In this document: piece after piece, positions 21,794-32,880 of the stretch
How positions within the stretch are numbered: position 1 is the first letter of the stretch
Layout of the letters: each line of letters starts with the position of its first letter
Origin: Hyphococcus sp.
Lineage (GTDB): Bacteria > Pseudomonadota > Alphaproteobacteria > Caulobacterales > Parvularculaceae
Direction: 5' to 3'
Length of the DNA: 64,000 nt
Assembly: GCA_021776415.1 (NCBI GenBank)
Contig: JAJFFY010000056.1
Location: forward strand, 115,598 to 179,597
Program-made: the position numbers and the translations under genes
Notes under the pieces: model-generated
Database searches by the model: none
What the model was told of the DNA's origin: nothing
What the model saw: the letters and a program-made list of their open reading frames with translations, nothing else

Positions 21794-21888
21794 ATCACCC
21801 ATGAAATTCACCCACATCTCCGCCCGGCTCCCTATTATCCCGGCGCAAAACTTGCTTTAACCAACGCGCTTACGGCTTGGAGAAAATG

Positions 21889-22938
21889 ATGCGGCTATTG
21901 GTGACCGGCGGGGCCGGTTTTATTGGATCGGCGGTAGTGCGCCAGGCGATTGCCGACGGCCACGATGTTCTCAATATCGACAAGCTCACCTATGCGGCCA
22001 ACCCGGAAAATGTCGCCAGCATCGCCGGGCATGACCACTATCGGTTTGCGCAAAAAGACATATGCGATCAGCCGGCGATGGCGGCGCTGTTTGCCGAGTT
22101 CAAACCCGACACAGTGATGCATCTGGCGGCCGAGACCCATGTCGATCGCTCAATTGACGGGCCGCGCACGTTTATCGACACCAACATCATCGGCACCTAC
22201 TGCCTGCTGGAAGCGGCGCGAGGCTATATTGCGGCCGGGGCCGCACCGGCGGGTTTTCGCTTTCACCATATTTCCACCGACGAGGTGTACGGATCATTGG
22301 GGCCAACCGGCGAGTTTACTGAAAGCTCGCCCTACCAGCCCAACTCGCCCTATTCAGCCGCCAAAGCATCCTCCGATATGTTGGCGCGCGCCTGGGCTGA
22401 GACTTTTAGCGTTCCCGTCATCGTCACCAACTGTTCAAACAATTACGGCTCGCACCAGTTTCCTGAAAAACTCATTCCGGTAGTCATCATCAATGCGCTG
22501 GAGGGCAAGGACATCCCGGTCTATGGCAAGGGCGATAATGTCCGCGACTGGCTACATGTGGGCGATCATGCGAACGCTTTGTTGCTTGTCGCACAACAAG
22601 GCGCGCCTGGAGAGACCTATAATATTGGCGGGCGGGCTGAACGCACAAATCTTGAGCTGGTGAAAATGATCTGCGCCATCCTTGACGACGAGCTGACCGA
22701 TGCGAGCTCTCGTCCCCACGAAAATCTGATAAAATTTGTCAAGGACCGTCCGGGTCATGATCACCGCTATGCGATTAACTGCGACAAGATTGAGCGCAAG
22801 CTCGGCTGGGCGCCGTCGGTCACTGTTGAGGAAGGTATGCGCCAGACCGTGCGCTGGTATCTCGACAATAAAGACTGGTGGATGAAAATCCGCTCTGGCG
22901 GTTTTGATATGGCGGCCCGTCAGGGACTAAAACAGTAG
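21889..22938 (+). CDS. rfbB: dTDP-glucose 4,6-dehydratase
   Basis: Second step of dTDP-L-rhamnose synthesis: dTDP-glucose to dTDP-4-keto-6-deoxyglucose, with bound NAD. Extended SDR with the Rossmann motif GGAGFIGS at the N-terminus, ISTDEVYGSLG containing the catalytic T-D-E triad, and the YSAAKASSD catalytic Tyr-Lys pair; RDWLHVGDHANAL and GETYNIGG follow. About 349 residues, normal. The ATG at 21889 is best spaced from GGAG (21879-21882); 21886 is adjacent. It is followed after 22 bases by rfbD. The partner genes rfbA and rfbC are not in the window. Confidence 0.96.
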   Translation: MRLLVTGGAGFIGSAVVRQAIADGHDVLNIDKLTYAANPENVASIAGHDHYRFAQKDICDQPAMAALFAEFKPDTVMHLAAETHVDRSIDGPRTFIDTNIIGTYCLLEAARGYIAAGAAPAGFRFHHISTDEVYGSLGPTGEFTESSPYQPNSPYSAAKASSDMLARAWAETFSVPVIVTNCSNNYGSHQFPEKLIPVVIINALEGKDIPVYGKGDNVRDWLHVGDHANALLLVAQQGAPGETYNIGGRAERTNLELVKMICAILDDELTDASSRPHENLIKFVKDRPGHDHRYAINCDKIERKLGWAPSVTVEEGMRQTVRWYLDNKDWWMKIRSGGFDMAARQGLKQ

Positions 22939-22960
22939 CCCGTTGAAAGGCGGCAGCACT

Positions 22961-23815
22961 ATGCGCATTCTTGTTTTCGGGCGTAACGGCCAGGTTGCGC
23001 GGTGCCTGCAGGAAGAAGCCGGCGACAAACTGGTTGCGCTGGACCGCAACGCGGCTGACCTGATGCATGAGGGCGCCGCGCAAAAAGCTATCATCGCGCA
23101 CCAGCCCGACGTGGTGATAAACGCCGCCGCCTATACTGCCGTCGATAAGGCCGAAGAGGAACAGGACGCCGCAACGCAGGTGAACGCAACCGCGCCAGGT
23201 GAAATAGCGCGCGTTGCAAAAGCCGTCGGCGCGCAATTCATCCACCTCTCGAGTGATTATGTTTTCGACGGCAAGTCGGAAACCTCATACGCCGAAGAGG
23301 ATGCTGCAAACCCGCTTAATGTTTACGGCAGAACAAAACTTGCCGGTGAGCAGGCGGTGCTTTCGACATACCCGCAGGCGATTGTGATCCGTACCTCCTG
23401 GGTGTTTTCAGAATTTGGCGTTAATTTCGTCAAGACCATGTTGCGGCTTGGCGCCGAGCGCGACAGCCTTTCTATTGTCGCTGACCAGAGCGGCGGACCG
23501 ACGCCGGCGCGCGACATTGCAAAGATGCTTCTGGCGATTGCCGCCAAGAAACATCGCGGGGCGCCCGGCGAAGGGCTTTATCATTACCAGGGGGCGCCGA
23601 CGGTCAGCTGGGCGGAGTTCGCCGGCAAGATATTTGACTATGCCGACCTGTCGATCGCCGTCGCCCCGATAGCCACGGCGCAATACCCAACACCGGCCGC
23701 GCGACCGCTGAAAACCCATCTCAACTGCGGCAAAATTGAGCGGGATTTTGGCGTTCCGATGCCGGATTGGCGGGTCCGGCTGCGCCAAATCATTGATACG
23801 CTGAGCAGAAATTAG
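22961..23815 (+). CDS. rfbD: dTDP-4-dehydrorhamnose reductase
   Basis: NADPH-dependent last step of dTDP-L-rhamnose synthesis. 284 residues with the Rossmann start [30 protein letters not shown], the SSDYVFDG motif, and the YGRTKLAGE catalytic Tyr-Lys pair. Start at 22961 follows GAAAGG. It is 22 bases after rfbB and probably shares its transcript. Rhamnose made this way goes into O-antigen, capsule or glycolipid; no glycosyltransferases are nearby to say which. Confidence 0.96.
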   Translation: MRILVFGRNGQVARCLQEEAGDKLVALDRNAADLMHEGAAQKAIIAHQPDVVINAAAYTAVDKAEEEQDAATQVNATAPGEIARVAKAVGAQFIHLSSDYVFDGKSETSYAEEDAANPLNVYGRTKLAGEQAVLSTYPQAIVIRTSWVFSEFGVNFVKTMLRLGAERDSLSIVADQSGGPTPARDIAKMLLAIAAKKHRGAPGEGLYHYQGAPTVSWAEFAGKIFDYADLSIAVAPIATAQYPTPAARPLKTHLNCGKIERDFGVPMPDWRVRLRQIIDTLSRN

Positions 23816-23958
23816 GTCCCGGCGGCGATTTTCTAAAAGCCACGCAATTTGCCGCCGGAACAAACACTGACGGCAGGGGTTGCCTATCCCGCCTCGCCCG
23901 CTCTATGAGACTGAGGGGCCGAAAAACTAATATTATACAGCGCGGTATGGAGATAGTT

Positions 23959-25143
23959 ATGAAAATCCTGGTTATCGGGGGCGACGGATTTTGCGGTTGG
24001 CCGACATCGCTGCATCTTTCCAATCTTGGCCACGCCGTCACTATTATCGATGACTTGTCGCGCCGGAAAATCGATGTCGAGCTGGAAGTGGAATCGCTGA
24101 CGCCGATCAAACCAATCTCGGTGCGCCTTGGCGCCTGGAAAGAAGTTTCCGGCAAGGATATCCGGTTTGAAAATATCAATGTCGCAAAAAATTATGCGCG
24201 ACTATTGCATCTCCTCGAAGAAGAAAAACCGGACGCCATCATCCATTTCGCCGAGCAGCGCGCCGCGCCCTATTCAATGAAATCCTCCTACCACAAACGA
24301 TATACGGTCGATAACAACATCAACGCCACCAACAATGTGCTGGCGGCGATTGTCGAGTCTGGCATTGACGCCCATCTCGTCCATCTCGGCACCATGGGCG
24401 TTTACGGTTATGGCACCGCCGGCATGAAAATTCCTGAAGGTTATTTGCCGATAAAAATCGAGACCGATGACGGCCGCGAAATTCGCCAGGAAATTTTGTA
24501 CCCCGCCAATCCCGGCTCAATCTATCACATGACCAAAACCCAAGACCAGCTTCTGTTTGCGTTCTATAATAAAAACGACGGGCTGAAAGTCACCGACCTT
24601 CACCAGGGAATTGTCTGGGGCACGCAAACCGCCGAGACCCGAAAAGACGAAAGGCTGATCAACCGTTTCGATTATGACGGCGATTACGGCACGGTTCTAA
24701 ACCGCTTCTTGATGCAGTCCGCCGTTGGCCACCCTTTGACAGTGCATGGCACGGGCGGGCAGACACGGGCGTTCATACATATTCAGGATACGGTCAAATG
24801 CATCCAGCTTGCGGTTGAAAACCCACCGCAACATGGCGAGCGCGTGCAGATCCTCAATCAGATGACCGAGACCCACCGGGTGCGCGATCTTGCGAAAATG
24901 ATTGCCGACAAAACCGGCGCGAAAATCACCAATGTCAACAATCCGCGCAATGAGGCGGCGGAAAATGATCTCGACGTCGAAAACCAACGCCTGTTGGGGC
25001 TTGGCCTTGACCCGATCACGCTTGAGGCAGGGCTGATGGACGAAGTTTCCGAAATCGCCCGGAAATACGCCGATCGCTGCGACAAAACAAAAATTCCATG
25101 CGTTTCTTACTGGACCGACACGCAAAAGGGCGGCGAAGCTTAA
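23959..25143 (+). CDS. sqdB: UDP-sulfoquinovose synthase
   Basis: Converts UDP-glucose and sulfite to UDP-sulfoquinovose, the head-group donor for the sulfolipid SQDG. 394 residues. The N-terminal NAD motif [15 protein letters not shown] is the SqdB/SQD1 version, followed by the family-specific [21 protein letters not shown], the catalytic [35 protein letters not shown] and [14 protein letters not shown]. The start at 23959 has GGAG six bases upstream; earlier ATGs lack one. It is about 140 bases after rfbD on the same strand. The SQDG glycosyltransferase gene (sqdX/sqdD) is not in the window. Confidence 0.93.
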   Translation: MKILVIGGDGFCGWPTSLHLSNLGHAVTIIDDLSRRKIDVELEVESLTPIKPISVRLGAWKEVSGKDIRFENINVAKNYARLLHLLEEEKPDAIIHFAEQRAAPYSMKSSYHKRYTVDNNINATNNVLAAIVESGIDAHLVHLGTMGVYGYGTAGMKIPEGYLPIKIETDDGREIRQEILYPANPGSIYHMTKTQDQLLFAFYNKNDGLKVTDLHQGIVWGTQTAETRKDERLINRFDYDGDYGTVLNRFLMQSAVGHPLTVHGTGGQTRAFIHIQDTVKCIQLAVENPPQHGERVQILNQMTETHRVRDLAKMIADKTGAKITNVNNPRNEAAENDLDVENQRLLGLGLDPITLEAGLMDEVSEIARKYADRCDKTKIPCVSYWTDTQKGGEA

Positions 25144-25176
25144 GAAATCTATTCTGGCGACAAACTATCTACCTCC

Positions 25177-26112
25177 TCACCGAACCGGCGAGCGCTTTGA
25201 TCGATCAATATCAAGCGTAAAGATATCCGGCCGCGCGTAATGTCCGGCGACGTCGAAATCCATTTTCCCGCGCGCAATCTCCTCAGGGTTTAAATCAGCA
25301 AACAAAATCGTCTCCTCGCCAAAGGTCGGCCCGGCCAATACCTCGCCCAGCGGTGAAAAAATCACGCTACCGCCATTGATCAATATGGCGTCCGGGTCGT
25401 CGCCCTGGATCGGTTTGAAATCATCGGGCGCGTCGTCGCGTGTCATGAACTGGTTGGCGGACAGCACAAAACAGCGCCCTTCCAGCGCGACCACGCGCAT
25501 TAGCGACGTCCAGGCGTCGCGGTCGTCGACCGTTGGCGCGCAGTAAATCTCAACGCCTTGCGCATATTGGCTCATGCGCGTCATCGGCATGAAGTTTTCC
25601 CAGCAGATCACCGCGCCGATCCGCCCGGCGGTTACGTCAAACGCCTCCAGCGTCGAGCCGTCGCCCATGCCCCAGATCACCCGTTCCGCCGCAGTCGGCA
25701 TCAGCTTTCGTCGCTTGCCGAGCAATTCTCCGTCGGCGCTATAACACAGCGCCGTGCAATATAATGTCCCGCCGCCTTCACCAGTGGTTGCGCGCTCGAC
25801 TATGCCGACGACGATATCAAGCTTGAGATCGCCGGCAATCTCGCCCATGCGTTTGACTTCCCTCCCCGGAACTTCAATCGCGCCATCAAAATATCGCCGG
25901 AAAAGATCGCGGCCCTCGGGCGAGCGCGAACCGACCGGGGCGCCAAAATGCACGCCCTTGGGGTAACCGCCGATAAAAGTTTCGGGAAAGACGCAAAGCC
26001 CCGCGCCGCCCGCCGCCGCATCGCCCGCGAGGCGCTCGAACTTCTCAAGCGTCGCTGCGGTATCGAAAAGCTTCGAGCCGGCTTGAATGACAGCGGCTTT
26101 GGTTGGTCTCAT
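25177..26112 (-). CDS. carbon-nitrogen hydrolase (nitrilase branch)
   Basis: A 311-residue nitrilase-superfamily enzyme. The catalytic triad is visible: Glu in CVFPETFIGGYP (about 46), Lys in KRRKLMPT (about 133) and Cys in AVICWENFMPM (about 167). CWENxMP with the preceding GxxWGMGDGS pattern is that of true nitrilases (EC 3.5.5) that hydrolyse R-CN to acid and ammonia, rather than amidases. The start at 26112 overlaps the aminotransferase stop by four bases (ATGA), so translation is coupled. Substrate unknown; arylaliphatic nitriles or indole-acetonitrile are possibilities. Confidence 0.9.
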   Translation of the reverse strand: MRPTKAAVIQAGSKLFDTAATLEKFERLAGDAAAGGAGLCVFPETFIGGYPKGVHFGAPVGSRSPEGRDLFRRYFDGAIEVPGREVKRMGEIAGDLKLDIVVGIVERATTGEGGGTLYCTALCYSADGELLGKRRKLMPTAAERVIWGMGDGSTLEAFDVTAGRIGAVICWENFMPMTRMSQYAQGVEIYCAPTVDDRDAWTSLMRVVALEGRCFVLSANQFMTRDDAPDDFKPIQGDDPDAILINGGSVIFSPLGEVLAGPTFGEETILFADLNPEEIARGKMDFDVAGHYARPDIFTLDIDRSKRSPVR

Positions 26113-27290
26113 CTTTCGCCGCCTTGTCCAAAATGGGCCGCCAGGCGCGTCGCCGCCTCGGTCAAAATTTCCTCGCGCTTGCAGAAGCAAAATCGCGCAT
26201 AGCCTCGCGGCGCATCAGTGATCGACGGATGGTAGAATGCCGATAACGGCACCGCGGCGACCTTTGCGTGTTCGGTTATCTCGCGGCAAAACGCGGCGTC
26301 GTCATCGCGCCCGACCGAGGTGATATCGACGGTGATAAAATAGGTCCCGGCGCAGGGCAGAACCTTAAAGCCCGCCGCGCGCAGTCCCGCCGCCAGCAGG
26401 TCTCGCTTTGTCTGCATGTCGGCGACGAACTTCTCGTAATATTCATCGCCGAGGGCGAGCCCGAACGCGACCGCCTGTTGCAATGGCGCCGGCGAGGTAT
26501 AGGCGAGATGTTGATGCGCTTTCATCACCCCGGTGATGAGGTCGGCCGGGCCGGTGACGTAACCGATGCGAAAACCGGTTACCGAAAATGTCTTGCCCGC
26601 CGAGCCAATGCGGATCGTGCGCTCGAACATATCCGGCAAGCTCATCAGCGCAATGTGTTCTACGCCATCAAACACCAGATGCTCATAGACTTCGTCGCAT
26701 ATAACAATCAGATCATGCGCACGCGCGGCGGCGGCGATCATCTCCAGCTCGGCGCGATCCATCACCTTGCCGAGCGGGTTGTGCGGCGTGTTGATGACGA
26801 TGAGTTTAGTCTTTGGCGTGATCGCTCGCTCCAGCGCCTCAGCATCGAGGCGCCATTGCGGCGGCTCAAGCGTCACAAACCGGATCGACGCACCCGCCGC
26901 CTCGATCTGCGGCGCGTAACATTCATAAAACGGCGCCAGCAACACCGCCTCGTCGCCGGGCTCAAGAAAGCCTAAAAACGCCGCCGCTAAAGCCTCAGTC
27001 GCACCCGATGTCACCAGCACCTGCGTTTGCGGATCGATATCGAGCCCGTAAAACCGCTTATTGTCCGCGGCCACCGCTTCGCGCAGCTCGGCGATGCCTT
27101 CGACCGGCGCATATTGGTTCGGCCCCGCCGCAATCGCGCGCGCGGCAAGGTCGCGAATTTCCTGCGGGCCGTCTTCGTCGGGAAAGCCCTGCCCCAAATT
27201 TATCGCATCATGCTTGCGCGCCAGCGCCGACATGGTCGGAAAGATCGACTGCGGGCGGTTGGCGAAGACGGGGTTTAAGGATCGGGTCAT
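26109..27290 (-). CDS. PLP-dependent aminotransferase class I/II (methionine/aromatic-like)
   Basis: A 393-residue fold-type I aminotransferase. Marks: INLGQGFPDEDGP (typical of the YbdL/kynurenine aminotransferase branch), VLVTSGATEALAAAFLG, VINTPHNPLGKV with substrate-carboxylate contacts, VICDEVYEHLVFDG with the PLP aspartate and tyrosine, and the Schiff-base lysine in GSAGKTFSVTGFRIGY (about 232). It is the middle gene of three that overlap by four bases on each side. Relatives transaminate methionine, kynurenine or aromatic amino acids; the exact substrate cannot be read from sequence. Confidence 0.92.
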   Translation of the reverse strand: MTRSLNPVFANRPQSIFPTMSALARKHDAINLGQGFPDEDGPQEIRDLAARAIAAGPNQYAPVEGIAELREAVAADNKRFYGLDIDPQTQVLVTSGATEALAAAFLGFLEPGDEAVLLAPFYECYAPQIEAAGASIRFVTLEPPQWRLDAEALERAITPKTKLIVINTPHNPLGKVMDRAELEMIAAAARAHDLIVICDEVYEHLVFDGVEHIALMSLPDMFERTIRIGSAGKTFSVTGFRIGYVTGPADLITGVMKAHQHLAYTSPAPLQQAVAFGLALGDEYYEKFVADMQTKRDLLAAGLRAAGFKVLPCAGTYFITVDITSVGRDDDAAFCREITEHAKVAAVPLSAFYHPSITDAPRGYARFCFCKREEILTEAATRLAAHFGQGGER

Positions 27291-27673
27291 AGCAGCGCGC
27301 TAATTTCGTGGCTGATTTCCCAACGCATGCCGTCCGGGTCGGTGAAAAACACCGCGGTTATCTCGCCCTTGAATATTTGCGGCTCGGGAACCTCAAAACC
27401 TTTTGCGGCGAACGCATCGCGCACCGCTAACACCGCATCGGCGTCTTCAACCCGAAGGCCGATATGGTTGAGGCCGGCATTATAGCGGCCATAAGGCTCG
27501 GCGCTGTCGCTCGCCGCACGCAAATCCACCACCCAATCGTCCGGGCTCAGATAAACATGCGCGCGGGTTTTACGAAAACCCAAAACGCCCAGGAAAGCAT
27601 CATACCAGGCAGTGCTGGCGGCCATATCGCTAACCAGCAGTACAACATGATCGATAAGCGCACGCGTCGTCAC
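27287..27673 (-). CDS. VOC (glyoxalase/dioxygenase) family protein
   Basis: A 128-residue protein of the vicinal-oxygen-chelate superfamily: two babbab modules, first with DHVVLLVSDMAASTAWY and second with NHIGLRVEDADAVLAV and FFTDPDGMRWEI. The metal-ligand pattern (His in DHVVLL, His in NHIGLR, Glu near the C-terminus WEI) is intact, so a metal-dependent lyase, dioxygenase or drug-binding role is possible. It heads a coupled operon with the aminotransferase and nitrilase. Product specificity unknown. Confidence 0.87.
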   Translation of the reverse strand: MTTRALIDHVVLLVSDMAASTAWYDAFLGVLGFRKTRAHVYLSPDDWVVDLRAASDSAEPYGRYNAGLNHIGLRVEDADAVLAVRDAFAAKGFEVPEPQIFKGEITAVFFTDPDGMRWEISHEISALL

Positions 27674-27857
27674 AATAACAATCCTTTCAACCTGACTTCT
27701 TCAACGAAGCGCATCATAGGGCGCCCCGAATCGGTGAGGATAACTTTTCACCAAATATAGGTTTTATGGAAGACTACCCTCTCTGGGTTGTATTTTTTGC
27801 ACCTGCGAATTCCAATAAGTTGTGCGAATTTACGCGGTTTTTTCCTCGACCGTCACT

Positions 27858-28072
27858 CCCTTTATCCACCACCGCCGTCATCCCGGATGCGTTGCAATAC
27901 GTAGTATTGCTGCGCTGGTCCGGGATCGCTCTCGGCTAATGCGGAACCTGACGCAACAGATCCCGGACCAGCAGTGCATCACCCCGACCGCGAAGGCGGT
28001 TGAATCATAAATTGCGCGCCTTCGCACGCGGGTGCTGCAATGCATCCGGGATGACGAGTGTGGATAGAGGGT
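27858..28072. repeat. large nested palindromic repeat element
   Basis: Outer arms CGTCATCCCGGATGC (27876-27890) and GCATCCGGGATGACG (28042-28056) are exact complements, extended imperfectly by CCCTTTATCCACC (left) and GTGTGGATAGAGGG (right). Inner arms CTGGTCCGGGATC (27915-27927) and GATCCCGGACCAG (27959-27971) form a second exact stem. Between inner and outer right arms sits a 45-bp unit also found at 38.2 kb. The element fills the spacer between the VOC gene and the MAPEG gene. Confidence 0.85.
27986..28030. repeat. 45-bp two-hairpin unit, single copy
   Basis: Contains GACCGCGAAGGCGGTT and GCGCGCCTTCGCACGC about 14 bases apart. Corresponds unit for unit to the tandem pair at 38186-38275, including the preceding CACCCC, with a few substitutions. 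Confidence 0.8.
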
Positions 28073-28108
28073 GGAGGACCACAATCGAGGCGCCCCCGTC
28101 CCGCAGCT

Positions 28109-28519
28109 CTAAAACAACGCCAGCGCCCGAATGATAAGAATGACCGAGAGCAGCGCGCCCGTAAGATAGGTGCCGGCGGCGCCGATTTTTTTCAGCGTAT
28201 TCGCCTCGTGCACGCTTCCGCCCGTCATAATACCAATCGCATGAATGTAGCGGGACGCCACCGCGGCAAGCATCAGCCCGGCGATCCATCCCGGCGGCAG
28301 CGGCAGGCGCAGGCCCAAAGCGAGGATCATCAGCGACAGCATCGGCACATATTCAATGCAATTGCCATGAGCGCGGATCGCCCGGCGCAAAGCACTCGTC
28401 GGATCAGCCTCCGCCTCATGCTGCGTCACGGTAACCGAACGCCGCTCGCGCGAGACGTTGGCGCCAAGGAGAAAGACGAGCAGGCCCAAAAGGCCGACGG
28501 AAAGGAGTGCGACTGCCAT
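28109..28519 (-). CDS. MAPEG family membrane protein
   Basis: A 136-residue integral membrane protein with four hydrophobic segments, starting MAVALLSVGLLGLLVFLLGA. The MAPEG signature region is visible in RRAIRAHGNCIEYVPMLSLM (about 45-64), where the RAHGN/E core binds glutathione in eukaryotic members, and IHAIGIMTGG further on. The ATG at 28519 has AAAGGA upstream; the longer open frame runs into a repeat and is rejected. Relatives are glutathione transferases or leukotriene synthases; bacterial members are largely uncharacterised. Confidence 0.88.
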   Translation of the reverse strand: MAVALLSVGLLGLLVFLLGANVSRERRSVTVTQHEAEADPTSALRRAIRAHGNCIEYVPMLSLMILALGLRLPLPPGWIAGLMLAAVASRYIHAIGIMTGGSVHEANTLKKIGAAGTYLTGALLSVILIIRALALF

Positions 28520-28596
28520 GGCGGGGTCCTTTTGTTGGTGGTTGGGGGGTAAGCGGGTTCGCTGGATGGGGCAAGAAGGCGTCATCCGGCAAAGAG

Positions 28597-28720
28597 CCCC
28601 CCCCCCTTCGACCGCTTCGCGGCCACTTCCCCCGTAAACGGGGGAAGAAGGAACGCACCGCAAGCTCGACCTAATTCCTCCCCCGTTTACGGGGGAGGTG
28701 TCACGAAGTGACGGAGGGGG
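28597..28720. repeat. GC-rich multi-hairpin intergenic element
   Basis: Starts with ten consecutive C (28597-28606), then GACCGCTTCGCGGCC, two exact 22-bp palindromes (CTTCCCCCGTAAACGGGGGAAG is split at 28626-28647; the partner is 28677-28698 with TT in the centre), and GTCACGAAGTGAC. It lies between the MAPEG gene and the HEPN-like gene and may block transcription in both directions, although no T-run follows. Confidence 0.75.
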
Positions 28721-28789
28721 CAATTCACCCGTTGAAAGTTACGGCAGTTTCGCAAAATTAATTTTTTAAATTTGTTCCTTTTAGAAAAT

Positions 28790-29392
28790 TCACGGCATTG
28801 ACCATGGGAGTCCAACGTGCGCGACTGCTTTGTCGCGTATATCTTCAAGCGCCGCTGCCGAAGCCTTTAGATCATATTCACGGCCTCTGAAGATAAATAC
28901 TTTTTCGTCATAGATATAATGCTCAAAGATGTCTTTCGTATCAAACCTTATGATTCTTTCCCGTGTCGAATATCCTTGCCGCGAAATATTTCTCCTCACG
29001 CTTGTAAGCCACCATTCATCTAAACGCTCATCCATATGAGCGATATCATTTCTGAAAGATCGATCCTGGAGCAAATGATTTTCCGGGATTTTCAAGCGCC
29101 GTCGGAGATGTTCTGCCCGATGTTTTCTAAATTGAATTTGGTTCTTCTTCTTCCCTTTTTCTGACGGCCAAAGCATCAGAGCTACATTCGAGGTTAGATA
29201 AAGGTGTGAGTAAATGCATTCAAACAAATTCACCGTTCGACGGTTTTGAGTGCCATCGTCCGGATTCACCAAGTGATGTATACAGTCGATCGCAAAACAT
29301 GATTTTGAAACTATTTCTGATAGGCATAAATTTTCGTATTCCGTGTCCAACGGTCGTGATAAAAGCTTATCAATCGGTTCATATCTTATCAT
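28790..29392 (-). CDS. hypothetical protein with HEPN-like RNxxxH motif
   Basis: A roughly 200-residue protein, AT-rich relative to thiC. It is predominantly helical by inspection; there is no signal peptide or membrane segment. The segment SFRNDIAHMDERLDEWW at about 115-131 contains RNDIAH, which fits the RNxxxH active-site pattern of HEPN ribonucleases, placed after a long helix (AEHLRRRLKIP) as in that fold. The start is at 29392 (MIRYEP) or at 29413 overlapping thiC. It lies seven bases after thiC on the same strand and is probably read from the TPP-controlled transcript. HEPN membership is inference from one motif and topology. Confidence 0.55.
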   Translation of the reverse strand: MIRYEPIDKLLSRPLDTEYENLCLSEIVSKSCFAIDCIHHLVNPDDGTQNRRTVNLFECIYSHLYLTSNVALMLWPSEKGKKKNQIQFRKHRAEHLRRRLKIPENHLLQDRSFRNDIAHMDERLDEWWLTSVRRNISRQGYSTRERIIRFDTKDIFEHYIYDEKVFIFRGREYDLKASAAALEDIRDKAVAHVGLPWSMP

Positions 29393-29399
29393 ACAGACG

Positions 29400-31831
<2,432 letters not shown>

Positions 31832-31834
31832 GGG

Positions 31835-31926
31835 CTCCGTCCCTACGCCGGTCTTAACCGATCAGGTTCAAAGGGTGCCCGTGTGAAAAACACGGTCTCA
31901 GCGGGTGACGCCCGCGCCCCTCGGAA
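31835..31926 (-). promoter_or_regulatory. TPP riboswitch (THI element) before the PH-domain gene and thiC
   Basis: Read on the minus strand it has the conserved order GGGGCGC ... CTGAGA ... ACCCTTTGAACCTGATC ... GCGTAGGGA. P1 is formed by TCCG near 31926 with CGGA just before the start codon; the ribosome site (GGAG) lies inside that P1 strand, so TPP binding should block translation of the next gene. The ATG at 31831 follows immediately. Confidence 0.95.
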
Positions 31927-32016
31927 TTACGCATTCGTAAATAGCAAAAGCCGCCGCCCCCAGCAAGGCGTAAGGCTACACCCTTGGGCTGCAAAAGCTT
32001 TTGTCGATGGCCAGGC
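31927..32016 (-). other. short spacer before TPP riboswitch
   Basis: Ninety bases between the end of the DUF2233 gene and the riboswitch aptamer. The promoter for the riboswitch-PH-thiC transcript would lie here or inside the DUF2233 gene. No hairpin terminator is visible. Confidence 0.3.
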
Positions 32017-32880
32017 TCATTCCTTCACCACCACGCCGACAATCGGCCCCATCGCGGCGCCCGGGTCATTGCGGCCGAGCGCCGGCGCGTAAAACCGGGA
32101 GATTGTACCGTCGAGATAGAGCGCGTTGGGCGTTTTTAACACGTCGCGAAAGTAGGATGCGAAGTCATAAAAATTGACCGGGCTGTCGGCGAGCACGAAA
32201 ATAACCTCGCCTTGGGCAGTGACGCCGACGCCGTTGCGGCGCTTGTTCGATTGCAGCTGTGGCAGGAAACGCGGATGCACCTCGCCGTCTATCACCAGCA
32301 TCGGGCCCGATTGGGTGGCGTAACGCACCGTCTCCTTGGCGACGTGCTCGAGATAGCTTTGCGTGGTTGCAACGCCCGCGCCGCGAGCGCCGTCCTTCTG
32401 CTCGACCCAGAAAACGCCATTGGGTTTTAAGTGAAAGTTGCCCATGCCGGCCTTGGTGTTGGCTGGCGTGATCTCCTCGCCATCTTCTGCATAGTGCCCG
32501 ACCGGCGTGCGGTCTGCATGGTACATGCCCGCATTCATCGCGAAGCGGAGCTTTTCACCGTCATCGCCAAGTGCTTCATTGACCGCGTTGAAGTGGCCGT
32601 ATGGCTCAGCTTCGGCGTTGTTGAGGAACAGGCGAATATCAGCGGCAGCGTCAAACCGGCAGACCACATAGTCCGCATCTTTGTAGGCGGCGGTTGCGCA
32701 CCCGGCGGCGGCCTGTTCTGGCCGGTGGCTGGCTTCGTTGTTAGGGGTTGGGCTTTTAGGCGCAGATTTCGCCGCAACGTCCGTCACAGCAATGGCCGCA
32801 ATGGCGGCGAGCAATATCAAACTGGGTAAAATCACGCCGAGCCGGACCGACCCGGACAGGCTAAAGCGCCGCATACGCAT
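32017..32880 (-). CDS. phosphodiester glycosidase family protein (DUF2233)
   Basis: A 287-residue exported protein of the NAGPA/DUF2233 family, named after the enzyme that uncovers mannose-6-phosphate by removing GlcNAc. A membrane leader (SLSGSVRLGVILPSLILLAAI) is followed by the domain with FAMNAGMYHADRTPVGHY, QSGPMLVIDGEVHP, RNGVGVTAQGEVIFVLADS and ALYLDGTISRFYAP, the family's DGG/S-like metal and substrate region. The start is at 32880 or 32874. A 42-codon ORF starting right at the upstream TPP riboswitch ends inside this start region, suggesting coupling. No thiamine role is known for this family. Confidence 0.85.
   Translation of the reverse strand: MRMRRFSLSGSVRLGVILPSLILLAAIAAIAVTDVAAKSAPKSPTPNNEASHRPEQAAAGCATAAYKDADYVVCRFDAAADIRLFLNNAEAEPYGHFNAVNEALGDDGEKLRFAMNAGMYHADRTPVGHYAEDGEEITPANTKAGMGNFHLKPNGVFWVEQKDGARGAGVATTQSYLEHVAKETVRYATQSGPMLVIDGEVHPRFLPQLQSNKRRNGVGVTAQGEVIFVLADSPVNFYDFASYFRDVLKTPNALYLDGTISRFYAPALGRNDPGAAMGPIVGVVVKE

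Noticed and set aside
27862..28066. DnaA-box-like words TTATCCACC and TGTGGATAG
   Set aside because: They are symmetrical parts of the large palindromic element, each with one mismatch, and far from dnaA; more likely repeat sequence than an origin.
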